NCBI GenBank assembly: GCA_022393335.1
Contig: JAJEKB010000543.1
Span: forward strand, 495,597-559,596
Direction of reading: 5' to 3'
DNA: 64,000 nucleotides
From: Macrotrachela quadricornifera
Lineage: Eukaryota > Rotifera > Eurotatoria > Philodinida > Philodinidae
Shown here: in pieces, positions 39,209 to 51,658 of the stretch
How positions within the stretch are numbered: the stretch's first letter is position 1
Layout: each line of letters opens with the position of its first letter
Notes under the pieces: generated by a model
The model's input: only the letters and a program-made list of their open reading frames with translations
What the model was told of the DNA's origin: nothing
Databases searched by the model: none
Program-made: the position numbers and the translations under genes

Positions 39209-40669
39209 ATGAATTGTTCACTAAGAGAAGATATTGCACATCAAATTGAATTATATACTTATCCATTTATACTTGGTATTGGAACATTGGGAAATCTTTT
39301 ATCAATTATTGTTTTAATTCAAATGAGACAACATAGTGTTTATCGTTATTTAACATTTATGGCTATTGCTGATACTGTTCTTTTATATATGGGTTTATTA
39401 CGTGATTTACTTTTATCATCTAATTTTCATATTCATATTCAAGGTACATTATTATGCAAATTACATGTTTTTTTCTTCTAGTAAGTTAATTTATTTATTA
39501 GATAATATATATATATATATAAATGATTGATTTATTTCTTTATTTTTCTTAGTAATACACTTCATCTTTCTTCTTGGTTTCGATGTTGTTTAAATTTAGA
39601 TCGTTATGTTGCTGTTAAATTTCCTATATATACATCAAAATGGTGTCGTACACGTCAAGCATCAATTAATTCAAGCATTGTTTTTACAGTTTTATCATTA
39701 TCAAATATTCATTTATTAATATTTGTACAAGGTAATGATAAAAGTTTTTTAAAAGATTTTAATACTACATTATCCACTGTTAATCCATTCCAATATCAAC
39801 GATGTTATTTACATCCACATTATGTACATTTTTTTGAACATATTTATACATGGATTGATATGTTTCTTGTAACAATAATCCCATTTATATTTATTATTTT
39901 ATGTAATTTAACTGTTATTAATCGTGTATTTCTTGTATCTGGTTCGAGTAAAAAAAGTGAAATAGTTAGTCGTTCCAAATCAACAAATCGTTTACGTTCA
40001 TTATGTTTAATAATGATATGTTCATCATTTGTATTTGTTGCAACAACTTTACCTGTAACTGCATTTATTATTGATTTATTTGCCCATAAAGCATCTATTG
40101 ATATAATGCGTTGTCGACGTATACAATGGACAATATATAATGTTTTAATGTATTTTAATTATGCAAGTATATTTAGTTATTGTTTATCTGGAACTGAATT
40201 TCGTCATGTATTAATGAAAACAATAAGTTTTCGTACAAAACCAAGTTTAGCAACAATGCTTCAAACAGATATGATGAATGCTGCCAATCAACGTCGAACA
40301 TCAACACCACAACAATTTCGTCGTGTACTTGTTGAATATCAAGATCAAAAACGTTATCGTTCATCATCTGTTAGTATGTTACCAGGACATATAAATAATA
40401 AAAATCAACATTTAACTAAAACAACACCAATGAATTCAAAATATTTACAAATTCAACAACCAAATTATCATAATCAATATAGACTTTCATGTACAAGTCA
40501 AACAAATTGTGGAGGTATTACAACATCATCAGTAATTCAAAGTCCAAAACATACAGGATGGAGACCTAGTTATGATATGTCAAATAATCAAAATGATATA
40601 TTTGATCATAATGATGTTGAAACTCCAAAAGTTCACACGAAACTAGTTTTTCGTGGTATAGGTCAATAA
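39209..40669 (+). CDS. Orphan class A (peptide-type) G-protein-coupled receptor
   Basis: Two coding exons, 39209-39480 and 39553-40669, give 462 residues. Seven transmembrane segments are recognisable. TM1 (IELYTYPFILGIGTLGNLLS, about 13-35) contains the GN motif. TM3 carries cysteine 83 and NLDRYVAVKFP (DRY 107-109). A CYLHPHY segment in extracellular loop 2 supplies the disulfide partner, and TM7 reads NYASIFSYCLSGTEFR. The pattern resembles invertebrate FMRFamide/peptide-type rhodopsin receptors, especially the NxxSxFxYCLSGxxFR end of TM7. No ligand can be assigned. TM7 lacks the usual NPxxY proline. The tail of about 150 residues is rich in S, T, N and Q. An N-glycosylation sequon is at N2. 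The single intron lies just before TM3's DRY. Converges with tyrosine decarboxylase. Confidence 0.85.
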
Positions 40670-40753
40670 CAAAAGAAAAAAAAAAAAACTTTTGCTTAAC
40701 TATAATAGTTAATTATTCTTGTTGTTGTTTTTTTATATAAAGAGAAAAAATTT

Positions 40754-40756
<3 letters not shown>

Positions 40757-40785
<29 letters not shown>
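40757..40785. repeat. (AT)n microsatellite
   Basis: An uninterrupted alternating run of about 28 bases lying 90 bases after the GPCR stop codon. Confidence 0.95.
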
Positions 40786-41332
40786 GACTTTGACATCCCA
40801 TTAGTATCCAGTCATTTAGTGTTATCATCATCAAATCTTCAATGCGTTGACACAGTCAATCCTTAGACTTCGTTATTCTCATTTGTCATTGAAAAGCAAA
40901 ACATCTGCTAGATTGTTATTATATATTCTCAATTTTTCTATCGATATGTAAATAAATATTTCAACACTTTGTGTTTTTTCTCTACTAGAGAAAGAAAAAA
41001 AAAACGAAAAATTTTATTTAGAAATAATCATAAATTAAACAGATCAGAAAGAAAGTAATTGATATATATATTGAGAGAGAGCATATAAAATAATTATTTA
41101 GACACTTTGTAATATCTATCGTGTCAAAACAAATTTCACAACAAAGAAAAAATATATTCTCAAGTTTTTTTTTATTATTCAATAGGCTAATGTTTCTACT
41201 TAATTCTACAATAAAAAAACATTTTCATAAAGTTTTGAAGATTTTTCGTATAAACCACTTGATTTCTCAAGTGATATTCTGGAAAATACCTCATTCATCT
41301 TTTTTTTCCCAATAGTAATTAAATAAAAGTAG

Positions 41333-41705
41333 CATTAATTGTTAATTATAATTACTCTGATATATAGATCTTTTATTAATCTTAAATTTTAGAAAACAAA
41401 TGCTTACAGACAATTAAATTCATTACATATTCATGTACTTGAGTATATGATAATAATTATTTCCTCGTTCTGTTATATTTTCATGAACGAATCAGTTTTT
41501 TCCTTTCTTTCTGCAATAAAAATTGTACTTAGCAAGGCAGAGACTTATGTCATCATATACTCAAGCGCATTATTATGTAATGAATGTAATTCTCTATAAG
41601 TCTGGGTGATTAAAAGAAAACGAAATTTAGCCTTGATTTTGCATCTTAAAAATCGAGATTAATAAAAGATCTATATAGCAGACTGATTATAATTAGTAAC
41701 TAACA
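41333..41705. mobile_element. Inverted-repeat (foldback) element
   Basis: The left arm (about 41333-41455) pairs with the right arm (about 41552-41705). Outer landmark: TATAGATCTTTTATTAATCT on the left and AGATTAATAAAAGATCTATA on the right. Inner landmark: ATTCATTACAT and CTTGAGTATATGAT on the left, with their reverse complements on the right. The spacer is only about 100 bases, so most of the element is stem. No ORF. Target-site duplication not resolved. Confidence 0.7.
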
Positions 41706-43775
41706 TCACTTTTATTTAATTATCATTGAATTGAGTTTTCATTTTGTCATTCTAGAAAATCTCTAGGTTTTCTGAAACATTGATTGGACTACGGATTTTG
41801 TTAACATTTTTCCTATTTCTTGAGCATACCAGAGTATAAAGAATTGTCTTCTCGATCGGATGATGTATTACTTTAAATGACGGATGGTCTATAAAGAATT
41901 ATCCTCTTGGTACTTTTAAGATTTGTTTTCTACTATTTCTGTGATTAAAGCTTTCTTTTAAATTATCAAAAGACTACTTGAAGTTCTCTATAAAACCATA
42001 TATGACTAAACCTAAAAACTATTTTAGATATATTTATAAGGCAAAGACCGTCTAATTAAGCACAATGAATTGCTGTATTCAGTATCCTATATTTTTATCA
42101 CTTACTTCGAATTATTGAAAAAAAATAGAATATACTAAAACAAAATTTTAAATGATCCAATTTCGACTATGCGAAAACTGCATGGACAATTCGTTGCAAT
42201 AATATACTTCAATTATAATTTATTATTATTTTTCACTGATTAATATAACCTATTTATCAATGAGCGTAAATGTTTTAGAGAATATTTCTAATGATTAAAA
42301 TTCGACTTTTGATCGCAAATACTACAGTAACCGTCTTATTCGTATAAAAAATTTGCCTGTTTGAATTATGTCAGGAATGAAAGTTTTCTTATATAAAGGG
42401 AAGTGACATTGTAAAAAAAGCAAATTTTAGTCAAATTCTTATATTAAATATTTGTATTTGGCGTACAAATTCTGTTAGTTTGAAGCCTATCACCTCTTAT
42501 TGTATACAATTGAAATTAAACTAATGGGAATTAATAGATGATTTATGCAGTACTAAGATTACTTTTAATAATATATCACGTCTGAGGTTTTTTTAATTTC
42601 ATTGATATTAGTCATGAAGTAAAAAATAGATCCGATTTTTTCTCAAGACAGAATTTCTTATAAAAATATAAATCGAAACAAAAAAGATTGAAGTCTACTT
42701 ATCAGAAATATCCTCAAAATCTATGACAGATATTTTTTTACAGCTTCTTCTATATCTTAATTTTTCATCTTTTTTAAATATATTTAAAACAATTTTTAAG
42801 TCTATTCATATATAATTTTGTAGAAAATTTTGAGCAATGTCTTCAAATAAAAAAAGTGTTTCAATCATAGGAAAAATAGTGTCCTTTATCCTGTGTCATC
42901 TACTATTTTACAAATTCTATATATATATACTAGAGGCCCCTATCGAAACTACGAAAATTGCCCGACAGAAAAATTGCTCGAAGATTTTGTAATAGAATCA
43001 TAAAAGATTTGTCTTCACTAACAGTTGGAACTTTAAAGTGTAATGGCTAAATGAAAACTAATTACGTGATATTCTGACCAGGTTCGATTACTTACTCTAC
43101 CAATGTTGTTTGTCTTCAGAACACGACTATAATCTGTTATTCATTCTAATCGTCACCCTCATCCTCACCATCATCATCAGCCTGAAGATGCAGGCCCAAG
43201 TTCGAGTTTCGCTTTAAGACAAAAAATGTTTTTTTATTACGAAATTTTCGATCAATTTTCGCTTTCCTACTTCCACGAAAGGAAAACAGCAATCTATAAT
43301 TTAGTAAAAATTTTTTTCACATGATTCAAGGCATTTATTTTCCTCTTGACTTCCACTGTGCTTTTGGAGTATGGTAGTCTCGCCTTTTCTTTCTTGATTG
43401 CACTTTGATATTATAGCAAAAATTGATTTGATTTACATAAGAATAAAGTTCCTGAATGTAAAGTATAATATAGATGACTGGCATATATATGAATTATTTA
43501 TCTTTCTGTGGCCTATCATATGAAAGTTCCTGAACTGAAAAAGCTTGTATATTCTAATATAGATTTTCAATTTTCTATCAATATATAAATAAATATTTCA
43601 ATACTATTTTTTCTTTATTTAAAAAAGAATAGAAATTTTTCTATAGAATTAATTATAAATTAAACTAATAAGAAAGAAATTAATATGTTAATATAAAAAA
43701 GAAAAGAAAAAGAAAATATAGAAATGTCACAGTCCTACAGAAAAAAAAAAGAATTTATATTGTTAAAATTAAAGT

Positions 43776-46700
43776 TTATTCAATTGGTGTTGATGATAAA
43801 TTATTTTTATATTCATGTATAATTCCATCTGCAGATGTTTGGATTATTTGAAATGCAATATGCATATCATATTCTGAGGCATCTTTCGCACAAACAGCAA
43901 AACGAATTATAAACATATCATTTACTTTTGATGGTATAACATGTATTTGACCTGAGTCATTTAAGCATAACAATAATTTCTCAGTTAATAAATTTTCTCC
44001 CTAAAACAAAAATTAATTCATTTTTTTATTTATATGAAAATAAATAAATAATTTTATACTTTTAACCGAAAACAAACAAGTCCAAGTATAACATCTCCGA
44101 TTATTTCAAAACGATTATCTTCTTTTAATAATTCAGAAAATATTTTTGCTAAACGACAATGCTAAAAATATAATTATATTATACAATTTAATTAATAATT
44201 AATATATGTATACTTCTCGAATATAATGTTGAAGACCTTCAACACCATAACTTCGAATAGTAAACCATAATTTAAGTGATCGAAATCGACGACTTAATGC
44301 AATACCCCAATGCTAAATAGAATATTAATACAAACAAAAATATAATCTATTATTTCTTTTCTATTGATATTATTTACTCTTAAATCAGTTGCTTTTTCAG
44401 CATGTTTATGTTGAAGATAAAGTGGATCAACAGACATAGCATTAATAACTACAAATTTATCGCGAACCCTAATATTAAATAAAAAAAAAATTAAATAAAA
44501 ATTAGTAAATAAATAAAAAATTCTACCAAAAACATGAACAATCAAAATTCATTAAAAGCCATTTATTTGGATTTGTATTAAATGAATCAACATACTAATA
44601 TAAAAAGATAAATAAAGAATAAAAATTTGAAATTAATTTACTTCAAATCCTTTTATTAAATAATGAAATTCTTCACAAATTAATGCAGCACCTGCATAAG
44701 CACCATCAACATGAAACCAAAGGTCTTCATCTTGACAAATTTTTCCAACTTCTTCAAAATTATCAAATGAACAACATGATGTTGTACCTAATGTACCACA
44801 TACCTATTTTAATTTATAAATCAAAATAAAGAAAAAAAACAAAATTCGTATAAAATTAAAGAAATTTAACTAACAAAAAATGGTATTAATCCTTTTTGTT
44901 TATCAATTTCTATATAATCATGAAGTGTTTTTCCACGTAATGAATAATGTTCATCAACTTGTAATTGTCGAACTTTTACCATAGCAATTAAACCAGCTTT
45001 TTCTACACATGAATGAGCCTAATAATATAAAGCACTTAATAATATGAATATATGTGTATGAATAGCAGCTTTTTGGTACGATTGATATGAAAAGAGTCGT
45101 AAATAATTTGTCAGTAGTATATTTTAATAGATTCTGTTTACATTAGACAGTAAAACTTTCCCAACATCTTATTGTATCTGAATCGAGATATATAATCTAT
45201 AGTTCAGTGACTGTTAAATTCAATGATAAGACGTGGATTATGTAGTGATAAAGTTCGAGACATTTAACTGGTATTACAGAATCTTTTTTTCATCAATTCG
45301 TTACTTAAAGAGTTCTCTTTCTTTACATATGGTTTGCACGCTACCACTTCTATCAAAGGCTTAACTAGAATCAAATGTTCGTCACTCTATACAAAAAAAT
45401 AAGTATTTCTCAAACATTATAAATAGCAGAAAAAAAAGAACAAAGATGAATTAAAATTTAAATCAGTTCTATATCTTGATAATATTAAATTCCATACAAA
45501 ATCAACTGAATTACACTCTTCCCTCCCCCGCTTTATCAAGATTGAAAAAATTTTTTTTAAAAAGGGTACAATGTATAAAGAAATTTGCTCACATCAATAA
45601 AGGGAAGCAGAAGTATTAGAGACATACAGTTAAAATCTTAATCGTACCAAAAATTGTAATTCACTCATATCTATATTGAAATATAAACATACCAATTTTG
45701 ATGTATAACAAACAAGTTTAGATAAAATTTGTCCATCTTCCACATATGGATTTTCTAAACGTTCGCTATTCAATTTTTTTGTTCGTGCTGCTAACATTGC
45801 TACTAATACACATTCACTTGCTGAACCCTAAATTTAAAAAGAAAATTTTAAATAAAATCAACAAAAAAAAAGTTTCATACAAGAAGAGCACCACCACCAC
45901 ATTTTTTTTCACATGCGCATTCTAAATTGAATACTTCAGTTTCATCATTATTATTATTCGATTTAAATGGAAGAAATTCTTTTGGTAAAGACATCATACG
46001 ACCAAGCCAATCAAGCATTATTGGTTCTAATTCAGTACATGCTGGACTTGATGCCCATGAAAAACCAACAATACCAAGACCTGCTGATAGTAAATCAGCA
46101 AGAATTGATGGATAACTATTTCCAGCTGGAAAATAAGCATGGAAACGTGGATGTTGCCAATGTGTTATACCAGGCATTATAGTTCTTTCAACATCGTTCA
46201 TTATTTCATCCCATGATTCTCCTTTTTCAGGTGCATTTCGTGGTAACATTGGTCGTAAATAACCAGGTTCAACGGCTGGAGTTACGCGACGTTCACTATT
46301 ATTTTAATAAAATATAAAAATAAGAATCTATGATAAGAGAATTTTTATTTCTAAAAAATCAATCTCATTCAATGCATATGATGACATTTGTGAAATAGAA
46401 GTTAAGTTTTATGGGGACATTTTGTTTTTGTCTTTCGTACTAGAGGCCGAACTCGAACCGGACAATCTTGGATCGGTAGCTGTTATCAATTTTTAAAAGT
46501 TACCTTACATATTCAAAAAAGTACTTTTACTTCACTCAAACGAATCACTAGTTAAAGGATAGTTAAAATAAGCAATTATCTGCCATTCGAATACTAATAT
46601 ACAGCTTTCTAAAACTATTTATGCCGACGAGAAAAATTCAGTTCGTTTCGGTCCTTGTTTTGAAATTTTCTAACCTGATATTAGTTAAATAATCAGCTAT

Positions 46701-46964
46701 ATAATCAATCATTTCTTTGCCACGTTGACGAAATTCTTCATCATTCATACCATTGATAGTTGAATTAGATATAAAATCATTTTGAACTTCTGATTTTGAT
46801 GATAATTTATATTTGTGTTTATTTCGTTTTTCAACGATACTAAAAATAATTAATATTATTTTTAATTAAAAAATAATTAATTCATCTTACTCAATATCAT
46901 CATTCGGAGCCAAACAAGATGTATGATTTTGTACGGAATGTAAAGCTTTCTTGATTCGCTTCAT
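43776..46964 (-). CDS. Tyrosine decarboxylase (PLP-dependent group II decarboxylase)
   Basis: Predicted to convert tyrosine to tyramine in the cytosol of aminergic neurons, the first step to octopamine. The gene reads leftwards: exons 46964-46891, 46839-46675, 46295-45881, 45827-45693, 45018-44875, 44803-44642, 44594-44527, 44468-44378, 44312-44214, 44161-44060, 44000-43776; 559 residues. Key blocks are [68 protein letters not shown], the PLP-lysine motif NTNPNKWLL (K376), SVDPLYLQH and [32 protein letters not shown] and the C-terminal [12 protein letters not shown] fit tyrosine decarboxylase better than DOPA or histidine decarboxylase. The substrate call is inference from similarity. One oddity: the usual GGGVIQxSASE block reads GGGALLGSASE. 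Convergent with the GPCR and divergent from ATM. Confidence 0.88.
45070..45653. mobile_element. Possible short-inverted-repeat element in tyrosine decarboxylase intron 4
   Basis: TTTTTGGTACGATT at 45070-45083 is repeated as its exact reverse complement AATCGTACCAAAAA ending at about 45653, near both ends of the 674-nt intron 45019-45692. All other introns of the gene except intron 2 are about 45-80 nt. There is no coding capacity between the repeats. A 14-base match is suggestive, not decisive. Confidence 0.45.
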
Positions 46965-48299
46965 TGTATAAGTGCAATGTTCTTGTTAATCGAAATAGAA
47001 GAAAATAATCGTATACTTGTTGTTTCTACTGACTGACCGATTAACTTATAGTCGAAAATGGTTAAAGGAAAAAAATAAAGATATATTCGATTCAAGATAA
47101 ATTATATACAAGTACATCTATTTATTGTCGACACCATCGATATGTATCAAAATGTTTTAAATTAACAGTACTGTTAGTGAATAAATTTCTTTTATATGTA
47201 CTTGTCTAAACTGTATATTTATACATAGAAGTATTATTTGTTTTTCTATAATATAAATTAACGTCAATTTGCGTCATCTTTTGGTGGAAAATTTCAGTTG
47301 ATTATTTTTTTTATTTGATATTAAAATGAATATATTAGATTAAATACTGTCAGAATTTTTGCTTTAAAATATTTGATCATACGATTTTTAGGTAAGAGAT
47401 AATGTCCTCAGTATCCTAATATATTCAAGTCATTTCAAAATAGCATATTTTATTGAAAGATTCAACTTTTAATTATCTACAAAACTGTATTTGTCGATTG
47501 ATGAAGGAATACTTTATCGGCGTCTAATTCGTAATACAAAAGTTTATTTAATTATAAGGAAGTTTTCTATGTAGGTCTTTTTTGCAAAAATTTATTATCA
47601 CATTTATTAATTATTCAAGTGATATTATTTCCGATTTACATATGGATTATTTGAAGAACAATGATTCTCTTTCTCAACATCAGGTAGAAAAAACTGTTAT
47701 AATATCGTCATTCAAGTAGATGAATCTATACTATCATATCTGAATCGTTTGTTATTATTAACTATTTTATTCTTATCATTATTGAAAGTAAATACAGTTC
47801 TTTGTTTTAATAAATATATGGAAGGATTATAATTTATATATATTAATGAGTATTTTATTAATCTTATGAAGATATTATTGAGTTCGAATATTCAGATTTG
47901 GATATGACTCATACTTGCTAAATACCTAATCTGACGTGTATATGCAAATCAACTTAAGAAGGTAGTGAGAATGAATATCGAGATTTCTTTTATTTTCAGT
48001 GGAAAAGTTTTGGTAATTTCAAGTTTAGTCGAAATCTAAAATATCGAAAGTAAAGATGTCGAAAACAAAAACATCAGATTATCATTTTGAACATTTTACT
48101 TTCGATTAGCGTATAGGATATTAAAGAAATACCTTAAATGTTCACTATAATAGGTATTTAATTACAGTATCTGAACCGTACAATGTTTTGTTTTTATTTG
48201 TTGCAAAAGAAATTGTGATTGTTCAATAAGTTAATTATTTAATATTGATAAACCGTTATATGAAAACATTTTGCTTGTATTTCAGTTTTTGAAATAATA

Positions 48300-48837
48300 C
48301 TTAGAGTGAACCACAAATTCTGGTCATGATGTTTAGAGGACCTCATTGGATGCGATGATCTGTGTAGAAATGAGAAATCCAATATACCGTTTTGTGGAAC
48401 TCTTTAAGACTCATCGAATGGTATATAGTAAGTTCAGTTTTTATAATATTTTGACGAAACTAGAATCAATTTACTGATAGACAATTACACATCCATACAT
48501 GCATCTATCCACATGTACATCCACAAGACGACTGGAGATGCTATGTATATGAGATTGTAACCTGTCAAAAACTCTACAAAATCATATTCTCGAAGACCAA
48601 CATTTATTAACTTATGATGTTTGGATATGAGTACGGATGGAGACGACGTAGTCGCCTACCAATAAATTAATTCTAGTTCCTTCAAAAATATCATAAAAAT
48701 CAAACCTACTATATACGATTCGAAGCGTCTTGAAAAATTCTACAACATGGTATATTTGTTTTCTCATTTTTAAAAAGATTATCTTCCTCGACGAGGTTTT
48801 TTAACTGTCATGACCAGAACTTTTGCTTTACCTTAAG
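48300..48837. mobile_element. Long-inverted-repeat element, copy B (TA-flanked)
   Basis: The tips are CTTAGAGTGAACCACAAA on the left and, as reverse complement of the right end, CTTAAGGTAAAGCAAAAG. Both continue into TTCTGGTCATGA and remain alignable for about 200 bases, through CGAATGGTATATAGTA versus CGAATCGTATATAGTA and ACTAGAATCAATTTACTG versus ACTAGAATTAATTTATTG. TA lies directly outside each end (48298-48299 and 48838-48839). The centre is only about 130 bases and non-coding. It is the same family as 12068-12977. The tips and TA flanks resemble Tc1/mariner-type non-autonomous elements. Confidence 0.75.
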
Positions 48838-49719
48838 TAAATGTTGGTTGGAATTTTGCTGTTTGCTATTTTATTTTTTTTTTAGCAAGAAAGTAGTTCA
48901 AAATCTCAGAATTTGTTTGGGACATTTTTATTTCCGACCAAAATCGACAGGAATTAATTTTTACAATTATATATTTTAAGATTTTCGATTAATTAAAATC
49001 TCAATTATATATTTAACATAAATGATCATGTTAAATAACAATATAAGATTGTTTCAATTAGTTTATCATCACAATACAGTAAAATATTCCAAATCAAAAA
49101 ATAAATAACTTAGTGTCCAGACTGAGGGAAAAAAGCATAGTGAAATAAGCGAATAAAAAAACAATGCACTAAAAAAAATTTAAGAGGCCAAACTTTTAAT
49201 TGACACTAATCGATAGAGAAAATTTTTTTCTATCGGACGACGTTTTTGGTGTCTTTCAGAAAATTGTCTATGCAGAGAAATTAGCAAAATACTACGACCA
49301 ATCCAATTATAAAACATCAATATGAGGGGGTCGTCACTGGAATGACAATGCAAAATGGCGGCTTCTATGTAATGAAAAATTATTTTCTTGGCATTTGATC
49401 TATCAAATTTAAGTTATTTTTCAACTTTATGATTATTTTAATCATTATATTTATTTATTTTAAATATATTTTTAATTGATACAAAAAAAACAATAAATAA
49501 ATAATAATAATTATGAAAAATAAATTATTGCTTGTGTTGTATATTTTTTGTTCCATAATTTTTTCTGAAGATTGCTCTTGGTCCTTTTTTTTATTTCATT
49601 GGTAAAAGAGGTGTTTTCTACAACAGAAACAAAATAATAAATTACACGATTAAACGGCTAGACTTACAAAAATGGGTGAAACTTCACTTGTTGTCGATTC
49701 ACTAACCAAACTACTCGTC

Positions 49720-50880
49720 AAGAGAGTACGTCTTGCTAACATGAGTACTCAGATTACTCAGCCGAGTACTTGGTAAATTTAATATGTAAAGATAATTTTC
49801 ATGTACTTCGAGGAGTACTCCTATGAGTTTCTTCATTAGAGATTTACGCAGAGTGAAAGCCTGAGTATTCGCTATTGTACTAATCCTGGGTTTTCTATGT
49901 GCATTTACCAAAACATTTACACATTAACTCTCTCAAAATAGATTGGAGTTATTGTATAGAGAAAATTGATATAATTAAATATGAAAATATCTCAAGAACA
50001 TCTTGATTACTAAAATGTATATTTCTCAAATTTTTGATAATTATCTATTTGGTTAATTCTATGAATCGTCACTTAATAACAAAGCGAAACATTTTTTATT
50101 AATTCTTTCGTTCTTATATTCGATCAAGCACATTTTCTAGTTTATAAGTGAACATAGATTGCAGTTTTATATTATAAATTTAAATTAAAAAAACTCATTT
50201 TTAGATTTATGATGCTATCAGACTTTTTTAGACGATCAACGATAGTTAATGAATGAGATTGATCAGTAAGTTTAAATTTTCAAATGTCATAAATTTTATT
50301 TATATAAAATATTTAGATTTATTCATTTGATAATCTTCATGTAAAAATCTTCTCAACTAAAAATATTCATTCTACATATAAATCAACATCGTGCATCTAT
50401 TTTTATTGAATTTCTTCATCTTTTTTTAAAAATTATTATTTATTCGTTTTTTTTCTCGGTGTTGTTGATGTATGAAAATATATTTAGTCTTGTGCACGAA
50501 GTGAACAATTTCTTTTTTTTTTTCGTGTGAAAAAATCAAAAAGCAATAAATAATATCTATAGCTGTTTAACTATCTATGTAGTTTATTTCTTAAATGTGT
50601 GTTGAATAATTGTTTTTCATCCTGAATTAAAATAAAATATTTATACCACAACAGTACTATACAAAATGTGCTTATGACTATTGTTACATGAACAAGCGAA
50701 GTACTCAAAAACATGCAGAAGTATTCATACGAAGTACGAAATTTTCTAAGCCGAGTACTACATTGTCGTACTACGATACTCAGATCCAAGCATAAGTATT
50801 ACAGATGAGTACTCAAAACCCACTAGTACTCGAGACATTTTCTAGCGTGAGTACTTCTTGAGTACTACCTTTTGAGTATT
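49720..50880. repeat. Two clusters of AGTACT/GAGTACTC motifs
   Basis: The 6-mer AGTACT and close variants recur many times at 49725-49830 and again at 50697-50880, much more often than expected in this AT-rich DNA. About 870 bases separate the clusters, which may be the arms of a degraded inverted-repeat element. No ORF explains them. Confidence 0.45.
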
Positions 50881-50892
50881 TGATTTATGCAT

Positions 50893-51096
50893 TCATAAAT
50901 CAAATGATATATTTTTATAAAAGGATACACGAATTTTTTTGTTGATTAATGAGCAGTTTAACGGCTGACCATAATGTTGTACAAAGCCTTGATAAACGTT
51001 TTCTTGACGTTCAAAAGTTCCAATTGTTGTAAATTTTGAACGTGCACCTCGCTCTCGTCGATCACATATAACACAATAAACCACTTCTGACGGCAT
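50893..51096 (-). CDS. Small ORF, possible first exon or gene fragment, unknown
   Basis: A 67-codon ORF opens MPSEVVYCVICDRRERGARS, with a C-x2-C pair. It continues KFTTIGTFERQENVYQGF and QHYGQPLNCSLINKK, a balanced, protein-like composition unlike the window's chance ORFs. A donor-like GTGTAT follows the INKKI segment, so it could be an exon whose continuation lies to the left, but I found no downstream exon before 46965. A less AT-rich, promoter-like segment lies directly upstream and is shared with ATM. It may be a real small gene, a first exon or a remnant. No family was recognised. Confidence 0.35.
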   Translation of the reverse strand: MPSEVVYCVICDRRERGARSKFTTIGTFERQENVYQGFVQHYGQPLNCSLINKKIRVSFYKNISFDL

Positions 51097-51099
51097 TAT

Positions 51100-51658
51100 T
51101 ACCTATGAATGACTACGATGAATAGACTTTACATACATAGCTGTTCGTGTTAGTACGCGCATCTCTCATTGGTTAAAAATATCCATGCTTATTATTGGTC
51201 GTCATAAATACCGCTTTTCTCGGAAACTAGAATGAGGCCGAAAAATCTAACTTCATAGTGAAGTGTATCTCTAGTTTATCAATATTCAGTATTAAGGAGA
51301 ACGCTGAAAAAAGTGGCAAGAAATAAGGCGACACCTAGTGCATTAGTGTGTTGTTATTTTATATGTATATAATTTTTTTTCGCCTTCTGTCCGTATACTA
51401 ACTATAAATATCTAATTAATCAAATTTTATGAATATGAATCTTTGAATTGGTTAATATTTCTTTCCGCTCATTTAAAAATATCTATCATTGTTATGAATG
51501 GTTAATTTTAATCAAATAGTATTTATCAACCTGATGAGTCATTTCATTGGCAATTGTTAATACACGCACATGTATTTGAATGTTATTGCACATTTATCAA
51601 GAAATATTCTACTAAATTCTTTATTATATTTTTCTTATTTGAAATTTTTTAGATAAAA
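51100..51658. promoter_or_regulatory. Candidate bidirectional promoter and ATM 5' flank
   Basis: The segment 51100-51340 is less AT-rich than its surroundings and contains two ATTGG (inverted CCAAT) motifs, at about 51168-51172 and 51194-51198. It lies between the minus-strand ORF (start 51096) and ATM (start 51659). A clear splice acceptor, TTTTTTAG, ends at 51652, only six bases before the ATM start codon. This suggests that the 5' untranslated region is spliced, either in cis or by a spliced leader. Confidence 0.35.

Larger units (their letters stand above)
40670..43775. other. Intergenic between convergent GPCR and tyrosine decarboxylase
   Basis: 3.1 kb of non-coding DNA with an (AT)n tract at 40757-40785 and the inverted-repeat element at 41333-41705. 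The segment 42900-43220 is somewhat richer in C and G and has a run of CATC/CACC units at 43150-43185, but no gene was recognised. Confidence 0.6.
46965..51658. other. Intergenic between divergent tyrosine decarboxylase and ATM
   Basis: 4.7 kb holding the foldback element at 48300-48837, a patch rich in AGTACT motifs (49720-50880) and a short minus-strand ORF (50893-51096). A small perfect hairpin lies near 49209-49235 (CGATAGA paired with TCTATCG). No complete gene was recognised. Confidence 0.55.

Noticed and set aside
43075..43100. tRNA B-box-like GGTTCGATTAC
   Set aside because: No matching A-box or pairable acceptor and anticodon stems around it.
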